Shown in pieces: positions 33,848-45,259 of a DNA stretch of 64,000 bases. The first letter of the stretch is position 1, and each line of letters starts with the position of its first letter. Made by a program: the position numbers and the translations under genes. The notes beneath the pieces are model-generated. The model was not told where the DNA came from and did no database searches. It was given only the letters and a program-made list of their open reading frames with translations. This stretch comes from Allantophomopsis cytisporea (Eukaryota; Ascomycota; Leotiomycetes; Phacidiales; Phacidiaceae). The stretch spans positions 1,550,001 through 1,614,000 of the forward strand of contig CP103025.1 in NCBI GenBank assembly GCA_024752435.1, written 5' to 3'.

Positions 33848-34597
33848 TCAAGCCACAGATTTCTTTCCGCCAAACATATCGTTCCACATACCCCCAAGCA
33901 CCTCCCTAACAACACCGGGTTCCTTGGGCGCCTTCTTCTCCCCATTGAACAGACTAGTCAAGCTCTCCACGCCCTCCTCAAGCGCCGCGTTCCCCACAAC
34001 CTCCGTAAGCGCAGCAGGCACAACCTGCTCGGGGTGCGCAGCAATGATGCTGATCTCAGGTCTGGGCACGGCCTCATCGAGCGCCTCGACAGCGTACTGG
34101 CTGCGGTCGGGGGCATAATTGTCCGGGAGGAGGGGCACGCGCAGACGGGGCTCTTTGGATGCCTCGGCGCTCAGTTCGGGGAAGAAGAAGAAGTCGATGG
34201 TCGACATGTCGTGCAGCGCTGCTGCCGGCGCGGAGGTGCGGAAGCCCTGCATCAGGGGCCGGAAGATGTGCGCTGGTTCCTTGGTCGAGGAGGATGGACG
34301 GTGGCCGCCGGTTGTGCTGTGCTCGCGCGCTTGGGAGAGGCGGGTGATGAGCTAGGCCTGTTAGTCGCTTGCTTGCAGGTGGGGGATGGGGTTGAGGCTT
34401 ACATCTTGCTTGCTGCCCGCGGTGTCGAGCTTGCGGAGTTGGCATTCATGCTTCAGGTCGGAGAGGCGGTTGGGGAGGTGGGTTGATTGCCGGCTGGATG
34501 ACTCGAGGAGGGAGGATGGGCGAGCTTTCGAGGCGGAGGTGCTAATGCCTCTGAAAGCATTGCTGAGCCTGGGAACGGTGCCGGTGACTCTGGTCAT
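33848..34597 (-). CDS. AIM34: Mitochondrial SAP-domain protein, AIM34-like
   Basis: Exons 34597..34403 and 34351..33848 give 232 residues; the donor is GTAAGC, and the intron carries ACTAAC before acceptor CCTAG. The N-terminus is a presequence (MTRVTGTVPRLSNAFRGISTSASKAR). A SAP-type helix-extended-loop-helix lies at about 43-75 (RLSDLKHECQLRKLDTAGSKQD then LITRLSQA) and is interrupted by the intron. The rest is Pro/Ala/Glu-rich and ends in GGMWNDMFGGKK. Yeast Aim34 is a mitochondrial SAP protein of unknown role, so the assignment rests on the presequence plus SAP layout. A 229-codon ORF on the opposite strand is taken as a shadow. Confidence 0.7.
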
Positions 34598-34980
34598 CTT
34601 GATAGATTTAGGGTAATGGGGAGATATTTTGGAGTTGAATATAATTGGGATAGTTAGGTGAGCTGAGATATAAGTAGGTATATAGATGAGAGCTGCAAGA
34701 CTGGCTTGGTGATGATAGAAAGTAGGTTGAAGATGATTGGAAAGATTACAAGAAATGGGAGGGCAGGTCAACGATTTAAGTGATTTCTATTTGTGTACAT
34801 ATAGAAAGGTATGGTAAGGCAGATATAAAGTATGGATACGTTAGATACGGACAAGGTAAAGGGGGATAGATAGATACAGGTACGGAGTGAAGGAGTAGAT
34901 GTGGGAACGGAGGGAGAGTCAGTATAGAGAGCTGTGAAGTTCTTGGAGTGAGACTGTCACTGAGTAGATCCGAGTCTCAA

Positions 34981-35097
34981 GGTGAGTTTTAAGGTGAGTG
35001 AGGTGGGTGAGGCAGATGAGGTAGGTGAGTAAGGTGAGTAAGGTGAGTAAGGTGAAGTGGTGAGTGAGGTGAGCGAAGTGAGCGTGTGGTGAGAGTA
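34981..35097. repeat. Imperfect GGTGAGTAA minisatellite
   Basis: Purine-rich array built from GGTGAG, GGTGAGTAA and GGTGAGTGA units, all on the plus strand. It lies about 400 bp upstream of the AIM34-like start codon. Confidence 0.8.
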
Positions 35098-35119
35098 GTA
35101 ATTGGAGGATGCGTTGGTC

Positions 35120-35153
35120 TGGATGTGTGGATGTGGATGTGGATGTGGATGCG
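35120..35153. repeat. (GGATGT)n repeat
   Basis: About five near-perfect hexamers GGATGT next to the GGTGAG minisatellite. Confidence 0.8.
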
Positions 35154-35282
35154 TAAGTTTCTTGTGTCACTCTAGGAATTTTGTTGTGTTCACCAAAGCT
35201 TCTCAACTGTTAATCGGGGTAATCGGTCGTGTCGGGGTAATCAATCAATCGTATGAGCTATGGGTGAGGTGTTGTCTTGTGG

Positions 35283-35334
35283 AGTGGAGGTGAGTGGAGT
35301 GGGAGTGTAGTGCAGTGCAGTGTAGTGTAGTGTG
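35283..35334. repeat. GTGGA/GTGTA pentamer tract
   Basis: Interspersed gtggag, tgcag and tgtag pentamers, continuing the purine-rich strand bias of the preceding repeats. Confidence 0.6.
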
Positions 35335-36499
35335 ATACGATAAGAGCTTCGAAGCTCTCCATGACTACCTTACCTATTACTTACGGTACAGTACGCCGAT
35401 CGACTCTAACACACCATCAATATCATTGTACACGCCATAATTTGAGATACGTATTTGCAGATTTACAGATTTACATACTACCTACTATCATACACTCTGA
35501 CATAACGCAGGACATACTCCATATCCGGCCATGATGATGAGAAATGAGTGGAGGAGGAGGAAGCTCAACAAACTCCCTTCGACTGGACTAGACCGGAATA
35601 GTATAGCATTATTGCTCAGATCAGCTTGTCAAGGAATGAAATGACCGGAGCATAAAAAGCAACTGGCACCGACCCTCCACCACCTATTACAACCAAGTCA
35701 AACCAAAGCTCGAAGCGGGGGAGGAGCAACAAGGGGGGACGCTGGGAGGATGTGAGAGACGAGAGAAGCATAACGATCTTTTAGTCGTCGAAGATGAGTG
35801 TCAGTGTGAACGCATGCTTTAATTCAAGATACATTCTAAGCTCGATGAAGTAAGAGATGCTCGTCTTTCCCCTGTAAATCGAACGCTGATCCAATTGCAC
35901 TGCCGCAAACCAGATTCATTGGAATGTCATCAATCAAGGGTAGATGAGATATCTCATACATATCTTACTCTATCCATAACTTAAGCTACCGGGGACATCG
36001 TGTTGACTTGAGTCGAGTCGAGTCGAGCCAGGACCAGTGCCTGTGGCAGTAAGCCAACATCATAATAAGCCAGCTGCAGACATCGACACAGATGTATCTG
36101 AATCCATATATGCAATGCAGTAATAGTTGCATTGCATACCATACATACTACATATCATCAAGGGTTCCATGAACATGAAGAACACGAAGAACGTCAGCAG
36201 AAGGCCACAACGACATGGGCACGATGATAAAGCAAACGTCAACGACGGCCTTCTATGATATTTATCCGTACTGTTATGTTACAGCAAACTACAGAATGAG
36301 AAACAAGTGGTCACTCATCCCACGCAGCAAGCATGAACAAATCCTGTCGATGAGAATGACACCAATGATATGCAACTGCCACGACCCCACAGAATTCCCA
36401 GCGCCTTGCCAGCAGTCTTCATGCACAAGAAGGCACAAATATGAAAGATGAAGTTGTCCGGACATCCCCAACCGCCCTTACAGCGTACTCAACCGACAT

Positions 36500-36556
36500 C
36501 GCTCTCTCGCTCTCTCGCTCTCTTGTTCCCACCTACCTACCTACCTACCTACCTAC
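36500..36556. repeat. Adjacent CTCTCG and CTAC microsatellites
   Basis: Three CTCTCG-like units are followed by about six CTAC tetramers (CCTACCTACCTAC); these match the CCTACC/TAGGTAGG motif seen in other spacers. Confidence 0.8.
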
Positions 36557-37567
36557 AATCTCACAATCGTCAAACTTTCCCACTTGCACTGCACATTGCG
36601 AAATCCACATAGAGTATGATAAAGAATGTTGCGACCTCCGCTCTCCGCCCTCCACAAGATCCCACCTCGACTCATCACTGGTCAGCAAAAGAGCCCAAAA
36701 AGCCAAAGCCCCAAAGGACAAAAAAAAGAGGGCCCCTACTAAAACCCCCACATCATCCACCCCTGGCTTGCCCATACGCTGGACTGGAAACTGTCGAGAC
36801 CTTCGCCTCGCCTCGCCTTCCCCCCCGGTGGATCCTGCCTGATCTTATCGATTATTGGGAATCACCTGGCGCTCGGGGCCGTCGGCGATGACAATCATGC
36901 CGCGCCAAGGCAGGGTGTGGGTGCTGCCGAGCAGCCTTATGGCCTCTCAGCGTGCATCGATATGTCTCTACCACACGACGTATGCCTCCCCCAAGGGCCT
37001 TTTGCAGGACATCTCAATCGTACCATCTTAATCGTTATCAAGGTTTCAAATTTACTGCATCAATGAAACACATCTTTCATCATTGCTAATGCATATATCA
37101 GTGATAGCTACTCTTGGGAATTTTTCTTGCGTGGCTCAGTTTTTTAAAAATTTCCTGCGGTTGCATTTTGTTTCTTCTAGCTTTCTTGGTATGGATCACC
37201 AAGGTCTCAGACGGGTATCCTCCAACAGCAAGCCAAGTGCTGGGCGCCAATACAAAGCAGTCTCATATATGTACAATCCAATAATAAAATATGCCTGAGC
37301 GTCCCTGAACTCCGCGCAAAGTGCTATGATAGATCTTCTCATCAGCCTCCGCTATTCCGCCGTATGTCCTTTTTTCTTGCCGAGTGTTACATTTCCACTT
37401 GCTCTGACTCCCAAACATTCCTAAATATCTTATCATGTATCAAGCTCTTTTCCAACCGCGGAGCGGTATAAGCTTTTTCTCTACTTCGTATGTTTCGACT
37501 TATTTACGTCTCGTGATCTTCGTCGAATGATCCGAGGACATGACCCCATAAGTGGATCCGGAGATAA

Positions 37568-39006
37568 TCACTCCGTTTTCCAATGACCAGTGAGGCTGCT
37601 GTCCATATCTTCTTTGCCCAAGTACAATTCGAGTGCGTATAAGCCCATAGTGCCGGTAACATTGATCCAGCGCCAGATGTTCCCTCCGGCATCTCCACCT
37701 TGTAAAGTCCACCATGCCCCGTCTGGGTTGCCTTCACCGGACGTCGTCGAAAAGTGTTGCATCAGCAAACTGGTGTACACCGCCACCAATATCGAGGGAC
37801 TGAACCAACTGAGTAGACCAAGCAGTTTGCCTGCACCGTCATCATCGTCCAGGCTTGGCTCCTGGGACAAAGCTCGAGCTCCAGACTCGCGAACGGCCGG
37901 TATAATTCTGGTAGCGGCATAAAAGACGAACAGACGATATGCGAGCGAGATGATAACGGAAGCGGTGATCGTCTGGAAAGCGGCATAGAAAAAGGTGAAT
38001 CCCGAATGAATGGCAGATGGAAGCGTCGATAACATGTATACTAGGGTGGAGTATGAAGCCATGATAATCGGAGGAAATGGTGGAAAGTCGGGCTGTGTTG
38101 GTGGGGCATTGGCAGCTGTAGAGTCCGGGGAAGGAAGGTAGTCGGTGAATATCTGGTAAATGCACAGAACGACATAGGCAAAAAGCAAGGAGCTTTCGAC
38201 CGGATTCCCTCTTCCGCTACCAATACCCCACGCACATAGGAACACAGCGCAGGTGACTGTTACTCCAATGAGCGTTGCATCAATATTACCAATCTCCGGG
38301 AAATTCGTGATTCTCCACAGGAAGTAGACGGAGCTTGAGATGATAGAGGCCGAGAGGACAAGAAGACCGATCTAGAAGAAAAGATAAGTCAGCCAAGGAT
38401 CTTGGAATTTATAAGAACAATGCCGCAAGTGCCACAAACAGCAACATGGGCGCTCATAATATGAGGGGGAAGGGCCTGACATACCATCCAGCTATCACTG
38501 CGACCTCCACGGTTCACTAACCATCTAGTTATCTGCCCAGCAGCTTGAATCACCAACAAACTGCAGAAACCTTCGGCAAGCTGAAATAGAGGTGTTGAAT
38601 ATCTGAGCAGGGTATCCCAACTCCTAACCGTCAATAATTCTAACAGTCCATCAACACCAAAGATCCACTCCCTCAGGGTTGTAGCCTGGGCCCTCTTTCC
38701 GTCAAAGGTTCTCTTAACCCAGTCCCCACTGTTGTTTGCATCAACCGCAAAGCGGTTCATGCTCCAGATCAAAAGTCCTGGGAGTAATACCCATTGCGCC
38801 AATCCCACTAAGTGTACCAAAGTCCATCGTAAACGTGAATCATCAGGAGTTGCGAGCTTCAAACATGAGAAAAGGAAGTAGAAGTAGAATAGAGACAGCG
38901 AGTAAGCCAATCCACAGTCTCTTCCCCCAACATCGAATGCTATCGGAATCGAAAGAATAATCGAGAGGAGGAAGATGGTGGAGGAAACGACCCGTACGAT
39001 CCACAT
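37568..39006 (-). CDS. ICE2: ER membrane protein Ice2
   Basis: Exons 39006..38485 and 38371..37568 give 441 residues. Polytopic protein with about ten hydrophobic helices. The N-terminal block VVSSTIFLLSIILSIPIAFDVGGRDCGLAYSLSLF is the Ice2 family signature, and the C-terminus has WWTLQGGDAGGNIWRWINVTGTMGLYALELYLG. In yeast Ice2 keeps cortical ER structure and promotes membrane biogenesis by restraining the lipin phosphatase complex Nem1-Spo7. The frame continues upstream of 39006 to a stop but without another ATG, so the start is firm. The large intron (113 nt) follows the Met of SWM. Confidence 0.9.
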
Positions 39007-40380
39007 GGGCGAGAAGAACGCCGGGCGTGCGTAGAAGCGCGCCCAGCTCGATTCGAGAAGGGTCCGATCTTGCGGAGATGACGACCAGAGAGCGAGAAGC
39101 TGGTGAAGATGGTGAAGCAGAGGTCCAACTTTTTGTCAGGCGCGTGTCGCGTGCTGCTTTCAAAGATGGACAATCTGTTCCAAGGCAGATGCGCTGGGAA
39201 ATTACTTTTGTGTGCGCGCGCCTTATCGGTAAGTGCACGTGAAAGGTGTATGGGCGGTGAGGGAAGTAAGTGTTGTGAGTGAATAGCCGTCCTGACAGAG
39301 ACTGACTTCTTGCGTGAAGTCGCTTCAAAAGTGAAGGTCGTGAATACTTCGACGTATGAAAATGCGTCAGATGCGTGCGATGGTCCCTGAGGTCAGATGA
39401 AGTCAGATGTTGCCAGGTAGGAAAATTGTTGCTGCCAATAAGAGCGGTGATCGCGTGCTGGCCTCGATGTTGGACAGGATTTGTGCTTTGTCGGAAATGG
39501 CCCTGTCCACAACCCCAGAACGCAAGTTGAGAGATAGAAAAGCGGAAAGCGTCTCGACAAGACTTTTAAAAGAATTTCGAGATTGAAGGGTTTGGCAGAG
39601 GCGGCAATGATTGCATAGATTGTTCCATGAAGAAAATAGTTAGAAAGACGGGTTAAGAATAGGTGTATATATATACAGTTATCTCTTTCTTGTGCTGTTA
39701 GGTCTTGTGGTTAAAGATTGTTTCGTTTCACCAGACACAAGACCAAGGATAAATCTTGAGCGGGTAAGATTCTGTACAGTACATATACAATACAAGGTCG
39801 AAATGAACTAAGCCAGTATTGTCGGTCTCGGTCTTCCTTCACGCATTGCAGCTTCGTGTAGACTATGAGAACGATTATGTGGGAAGTGGATTCTTCATAA
39901 CAAATGAAAAGGAAATTCAAGGACAAGACAAGATACAGATATTCAGATCCCTCGTGCATCACCACCTACCCACATTACCTTACCTTACTTGCCTCAACTT
40001 ACCTTACCTTAAAAGTACCTACCATACTTCGGGTCACAATAGGTTAGGTACGTACCTAGGTAGGTAGCTACAGGTAAGCATTGTGATATCAATGCCTTAC
40101 CACCTGAGGCATCACATTGTCTTCAAATGGTGCATGTGCCTTTCACTTGTTTGTGCCTCGTGCCTTGTGCCTTACTTGTACTGGATGACAAAACGATTGG
40201 CGTAGAACTCTTCGCTACGATCTAACAAGCTCACTTTTTATCGATAGCAGAGGCGAGGCAAGAGAGTCTGTGTGCCTCCGCCAGCGCATTCTTCAGTCGA
40301 TAGCTGAGGTGATGTTCTAACACAAACATCACAACACCAAGAAAATACCCAACATACCCACCACTCACACATTTAATTGT
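39007..40380. other. 1.4 kb divergent spacer between ICE2 and MYG1
   Basis: No gene seen. The MYG1-proximal half holds a dense CCTTACC/TAGGTAGG cluster (39970-40075). Confidence 0.5.
39970..40075. repeat. Dense TTACC/TAGGTA motif cluster
   Basis: Plus-strand ACCTTACCTTACT and ACCTTACCTTAAAAGTACC runs are followed by the reverse orientation TAGGTTAGGTACG and CTAGGTAGGTAG. The two orientations could pair as an inverted repeat. Confidence 0.65.
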
Positions 40381-41454
40381 ATGCTTCGTGGTGCATTCAA
40401 AATGGCAGAGACAGCAGCAAAAAGACTCAAGACCGAGCCCCTCAGCATCGGAACCCACAATGGCCACTTCCACGCCGACGAAGCTCTTGCTGTCTACCTT
40501 CTCCGCATGCTTCCAGCCTACAACAACTCAACCCTTGTACGTACGCGCGACCCAGCTCTCCTGGCCAACTGCCACACCGTCGTCGATGTAGGCGGCGAGT
40601 ACGACGCCTCAGTGCACCGCTACGATCACCACCAGCGCACCTTCAACACGACCTTCCCTAACCGCCCAACCAAGCTTTCGTCCGCAGGTCTCGTGTACAT
40701 GCACTTTGGCAAGGCCATTATTGCTCAGACTCTGGGTGTTTCCGAGGAGGCTGAGGAGGTCAATGTGATCTGGGAGAAGATCTACGCCAGCTTCATTGAG
40801 GCGCTTGACGCCCACGACAACGGAATTTCTGCCTACGACCCTGCGGCCATCGCGGCTGCCGGTCTTGAGAAGCGCTACTCTGATGGGGGCTTCTCCCTCG
40901 GTGCCATGGTCAGTCGCCTGAACCCAAACTGGAACGACCCTACACCATCTGATCCAAAGGAGGCGCAGGCTGCAGAGGACGAGAAATTTTTGGTTGCTAG
41001 TCAGAAGATGGGAGAGGAGTTTGCTAGAGGCCTCGAGTACTACGCCAAGTCTTGGTTGCCAGCCAGAGATATCGTACACAAGGCTTACGCAAAGAGATTG
41101 GAGTATGATTCTGCCGGCAGAATACTTGTCTTTGAGGGCCAGTCTGTCCCATGGAAAGACCATCTGTACACTTTGGAGGAGCAAAATGCTGGTGATTCAA
41201 AGGTCTTGTACGTACTCTACCCAGAGAGCACAAGACCAGATGCCAAGTGGAGAATTCAGTGTGTCCCAGAGTCTGCGGACTCTTTCCAGAGCAGAAAGCC
41301 ATTGCCAGAGGCCTGGAGAGGATTCAGAGACGAGAAGCTGGATGAGATCTCTGGTGTTCCAGGTGGTGTTTTCGTTCACGCTGCTGGTTTCATCGGTGGT
41401 AACAAGTCTTTCGATGGTGCTAAGACTATGGCCGTCAAGGCATTGGATTTGTAA
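40381..41454 (+). CDS. MYG1: Myg1 family 3'-5' exonuclease (UPF0160, DHH-type)
   Basis: Intronless, 357 residues. The N-terminal metal-binding motif GTHNGHFHADEA is at 24-35 and a DHH block (RYDHHQRTF) follows; both are hallmarks of the family. Human MYG1 is a 3'-5' RNA exonuclease shared between nucleolus and mitochondria. Two in-frame ATGs exist: 40381 (MLRGAFK) and 40402 (Met8, MAETAAKRLKTEP). The longer form adds a short basic-amphipathic stretch and the shorter begins with a KRLK nuclear-type signal, so dual targeting by start choice is possible. The C-terminus GVFVHAAGFIGGNKSFDGA is strongly family-typical. Confidence 0.93.
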   Translation: MLRGAFKMAETAAKRLKTEPLSIGTHNGHFHADEALAVYLLRMLPAYNNSTLVRTRDPALLANCHTVVDVGGEYDASVHRYDHHQRTFNTTFPNRPTKLSSAGLVYMHFGKAIIAQTLGVSEEAEEVNVIWEKIYASFIEALDAHDNGISAYDPAAIAAAGLEKRYSDGGFSLGAMVSRLNPNWNDPTPSDPKEAQAAEDEKFLVASQKMGEEFARGLEYYAKSWLPARDIVHKAYAKRLEYDSAGRILVFEGQSVPWKDHLYTLEEQNAGDSKVLYVLYPESTRPDAKWRIQCVPESADSFQSRKPLPEAWRGFRDEKLDEISGVPGGVFVHAAGFIGGNKSFDGAKTMAVKALDL

Positions 41455-41879
41455 ATAGATGACAACGGAGAGGAATTGGTGGTGGATGAACATTGCATGT
41501 TGCATTTTACGGACATAAAGCTCTGTCACAGGTAGAAGTCCTGTTACCATGGCGTACAAAAGTTACAAGGGTACACTCATACATAGTAATGAGAAATTTT
41601 TCACATCCGAAATCATGTCCTTCAAACCAATCATAATCGAAATGCATGTGTGGGTTTTCAATATCTCGCAATTTCCGCTTGCCAGTGATGTGCAAGTCTT
41701 TTAGTGCAGCAAGAAAAGAGAAGCATATACAGTGAAAAGCCCCAAAATCAGCACAACAGACGAGCAAATACCCCTTGATCCCGCAAACGCCATTGCCCAT
41801 AGTTCATAACGACCGCCATGTAATCTGACCACGTCCATCGCCGCGCACCGCTCCCCTCGACCAGTGACAAAGACAGCAT
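41455..41879. other. Spacer between convergent MYG1 and IGO1
   Basis: 424 bp of 3' sequence; no gene seen. Confidence 0.5.
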
Positions 41880-42460
41880 TTACTGTCTGATAGGAACGGC
41901 ACCCGTGGTAGGCGGAGGACTAACGCTCTCCAACGCACGATCAACCTTCACCTTATCGGCCTCGTCAATGCTAGTCTCGCGGTTCAAGTAGCTGCTCTCC
42001 TTGACAGGCGAGCCAGAGATACCACCGGCGGGGCCACTGATCATGACATTGCCGTTACCGGAGCCGCCCTGCGACGCCGGGCCCGCGATGCCGGGACTGC
42101 TGAGGTGCGGGATGTTTTCGGGCAGCGGGTGCTGCGAGCCGACCGAGCCCGTGTCGACGCTGCTCGCCTTGCCGGCCTTGGACAGCGCGTAGTCGCCGCT
42201 GTCGAAGTACTTGCGGTCCTTCAGGTGCTTGGCGAGGTGGTCCGACTTGTTGGGCAGCTTGCCGTACAGCCGGAACAGCTTCTGCTCCTCGGGCGAGAGC
42301 GTCTGGAATTGAGGTCAGCGAAGCTGCTCACATGTTGCGGAGATTCTGGTGTGCGGGCAGCACGTCGGCGTGGTGAGGCGGGGTGGGTGATTTTGAGTAT
42401 GCGGTGACGTTGGAAGCTACTTACGCTAATGTCGACCTTGTTCTTCTGGTGAGGATTCAT
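41880..42460 (-). CDS. IGO1: Endosulfine, PP2A inhibitor Igo1
   Basis: Exons 42460..42425 and 42302..41880 give 152 residues; donor GTAAGT, acceptor TTCCAG. The invariant ENSA/ARPP19 motif FDSGDY is at 45-50, with Ser47 the residue phosphorylated by Rim15/Greatwall kinase. Upstream, SPEEQKLFRLYGKLP at 15-29 is the second conserved block. Once phosphorylated, the protein inhibits PP2A-B55 and protects quiescence mRNAs or controls mitotic entry. The C-terminal 100 residues are Gly/Pro/Ser-rich and disordered. The first coding exon is only twelve codons. A cluster of AGTACCTC repeats lies upstream. Confidence 0.95.
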
Positions 42461-44477
42461 AATGTCAGATTGATAAATGTCGGTGGGTGGTAGTGTGTAA
42501 TGTGGGAGTTTTTGTGTCGAGGTGGGAAGGTGGAATTGATTCTGGGATCTGGTGGTCCTGATAGACGTTCGTCGTGCGTTTGCAGGGCCCAGAAATATTT
42601 GTGAGCTCTGTCGGTGTCTCGCGAAGCTCGTTGCTCAGGTTGCGTTGGCAGACGTGGGTGTGTGCGAGAGTGAGCAATGCAATGCCAGTCAGTCAGTACC
42701 TTAGTACCTCAGTACCTCAGTACCTTAGATACCTTGGTATGTACTTGGGTACTTTTGGGTGCTTTGAATACCTACTATACGTACTTAGGCTTTTGGTTTG
42801 GTGCTTAGTGCTTGGTCGTCAAAGCAGCATGGCTACTCTAGGCTAAGATATCCAAGGTAGGAGATCCCTGAGTATCAACCAGGATTGGGGGAAGTGAGAG
42901 ATTGAATACATAGCTAGCGAACAAGTACGATAGAGCCATTGGATGGATGAATGGATCGATTGGTTGATCTTCATTGACGTTCCTGGGATACTGGGCAGCA
43001 ACAAACGGTTACGGTATCAATGACGAACATATAAGCATGGGAGAAGAGCACAGTTTGTAGTAAGTAATGGAAGAACGTGAACATCTTCCTTTTCCTATTC
43101 GGTGATAATGTAACGAAGCTTTTCTTGATACGAGGGTGGAATTCATGTTTCAGGGTCTTTTCTGACTTGATTGCTTACATATCTGCTGAATATATAACTC
43201 GGTCCCGCAGGCTTTTCTCTAGATATTTCTGAAGAAGGGATGCACAAGTGCATTCAGTGAAAGGATGGATGTATATACGGGTGTAGATATACCAGTCTTT
43301 TTGACTACTTACCTGTCACTCCTGTCACTCCCGTCACTTACTCGAATATGGTACTCCGTCTACTTATCTGCCGTATCATTCATCGTATGTACTACTATAT
43401 CCATGTACCCATGACACTAACCCATAACAACGCTCTAACAGAGCAACAATGAGTGCGCAATATGAGGAGATGGACATACATATGTCCATGTAGCTCTGTC
43501 AGCTAACGAATGAGAGATGAAGATCAGATAGACAAAGAGCGGTAATGGAAATCTCCTCCGTCGGGTTGAGAGGCAGAAAGAAGATCAAGGAGGCATTTCA
43601 GATTGACTTTCTTTCTTATACAGTTGAAGCAGTATTAACTGGATGGTGATTGTGGTCGTGTTGGTGGTCCTGATGACAACCCGGACACATGTCCATCAAT
43701 ATCCTCCTCTTCATTCATATGAAATAAATTTCTTCTAGATTGTGAAGTTGATCTGTTGCCCTGTGCCTCATTGCCTTACCCAGCTGAGAGAAAGCGTATC
43801 ACGCATACACATCCACGACATCCAAGCATCAGCATGCACCATGATGATCATCTACACAAGGTAAGGGAGGTGTATTAGACACGTAGGGGTCAATTGAAGA
43901 GTACTGTCTCCTACAAGTTCAATTGGATATGTTTCTTCTGTCACTGGAAGGTCAATTCCAATACCTATCAACTAACGAAGCAGAGTACTTGTATACCCAC
44001 CGGAGCAGGGTGGTCGGTAGTCTATGAGCAACCAATGGATTTGGCCTGCGGAGTAAAGTTCCAGTTACATTGGTGATGTATATCTTTTCTTGCTGCGGAG
44101 GAAGATTGCGGGGTAATCAATTGGGTGCACCAGATGGAGAAGAAGACGGTGTAGGTATTGGTATTGGTGCTGGTGTTGGTGCTGGTGGGTTGCTGCTTTT
44201 CTCGTTCCTCTTGTGGACGATCTGCTTTTTACTAGCCGCACGGAAGCAAAGCTATGGCTCCGAAATCTTTTGGTAAAAAAAAACACAGGGTCTTGTGACG
44301 AGCGACGGCGACCCCAATTCGTTCACGGCTTTTTGTGGGGATTGAAAATCTACGCATCTACGTAGTAGTAAGAACTATATCAAGTACCGAGACATCATAC
44401 AAAGCACAGTTATTTCCCCCCAGATTCCATATTGAGCCTGATTCTCCTCCCGTCACTACCCGAATAACCTCCATCCA
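42461..44477. other. 2 kb divergent spacer between IGO1 and SFM1
   Basis: Contains the TACCTCAG repeat cluster (42695-42765) and AT-rich sequence; only unsupported short ORFs. Confidence 0.5.
42695..42765. repeat. TACCTYAG repeat cluster
   Basis: Octamers such as TACCTTAG and TACCTCAG recur in tandem (four copies) then degenerate (TACCTTGGTATGTACTTGGGTAC). Same motif family as the other TACCTTA clusters. Confidence 0.65.
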
Positions 44478-45259
44478 ATGGCAGCTGTAGCCAAGACCTT
44501 CATCGTCGAGCACCTGGACGACGAGCTGGGCGACTCCTCCGAACTGGAGTACACCTGCGTCGCAAAAGAGTCACATGATGCCGGCGCATCCTTCTGCCTG
44601 TCGTCCATCCCGCCAACGCTCGTGATCCCCACAGCACTCTCTAGCGCGCCAGGTTTCCGTTCCGATACCAAGAGCGTGGAGGAGCTGTACGCGGCGACAA
44701 AGGACCGTGTTTGCCTGCTGGACCCGCAGGCCACGAAGGAGCTGTCCCCGGAAGACGGCGAGAAGTTTGACGTGTTCCTGTTTGGTGGTATCCTAGGCGA
44801 TGAGCCGCCTAGAGGTGAGTTTCTCTCCCGGTACGGCGTATGTGTGGACGGTGGTGCTGAGTGGAGTAGATAGGACCGCCGAGTTGCGGAAAAAGGGGTT
44901 TGAGGGCCGTCGACTTGGCCCGGTGCAGATGACTACCGATACGGCTGTGCGAACTACTAGAATGGTGGTGATGGAGAAGAGTAAGTTGTGCTGATAACGA
45001 TGTGGTAGAGGCTTGCTGATGGGTATTAGTTCCTCTGGAGAAGATCCCTTACTCTGATTACCCAGAGATCTACGTCAACAAGAATGAGAGTATCGAGATG
45101 CCTTTCCGATATGTGAAGCGCCCAGATGGCAGTCTCGTCATGCCGGATGTAAGTTGGCAAGGAATCTCCCGAGAAGGTTCATCGTGCTAATGTGATCTGC
45201 AGGGCATGTTGGAGCTCCTGAAGACTGATAGCCAGAGAGGATTTGGCGATCTTTTGTAA
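44478..45259 (+). CDS. SFM1: SPOUT-family protein arginine methyltransferase Sfm1
   Basis: Exons 44478..44814, 44870..44980, 45030..45148 and 45203..45259 give 207 residues. The start AKTFIVEHLDDELGDSSELEY matches the yeast Sfm1/YOR021C family, as do LFGGILGDEPPRDRTAELRKKGFEGRRLG and QMTTDTAV, which form the trefoil-knot AdoMet site. Yeast Sfm1 methylates ribosomal protein Rps3 on an arginine. Three short introns (55, 49 and 54 nt) all have normal GT-AG borders and the joins recreate PPRDRTAEL, EKIPLEK and MPDGMLE. The last exon is only 18 codons plus stop. Convergent with DPL1, 76 bp apart. Confidence 0.88.

Larger units (their letters stand above)
34598..37567. other. Gene-poor 3 kb spacer rich in simple repeats
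   Basis: Holds several purine-rich microsatellites (34981-35335), a GAGTC repeat (36012-36027), CTCTCG and CTAC repeats (36500-36556). No ORF has features of a gene. Confidence 0.55.

Noticed and set aside
33797..34486. 229-codon plus-strand ORF opposite the AIM34-like gene
   Set aside because: The minus strand has presequence, SAP motif and a proper intron; the plus-strand product is Arg/Gly/Leu-rich without motifs.
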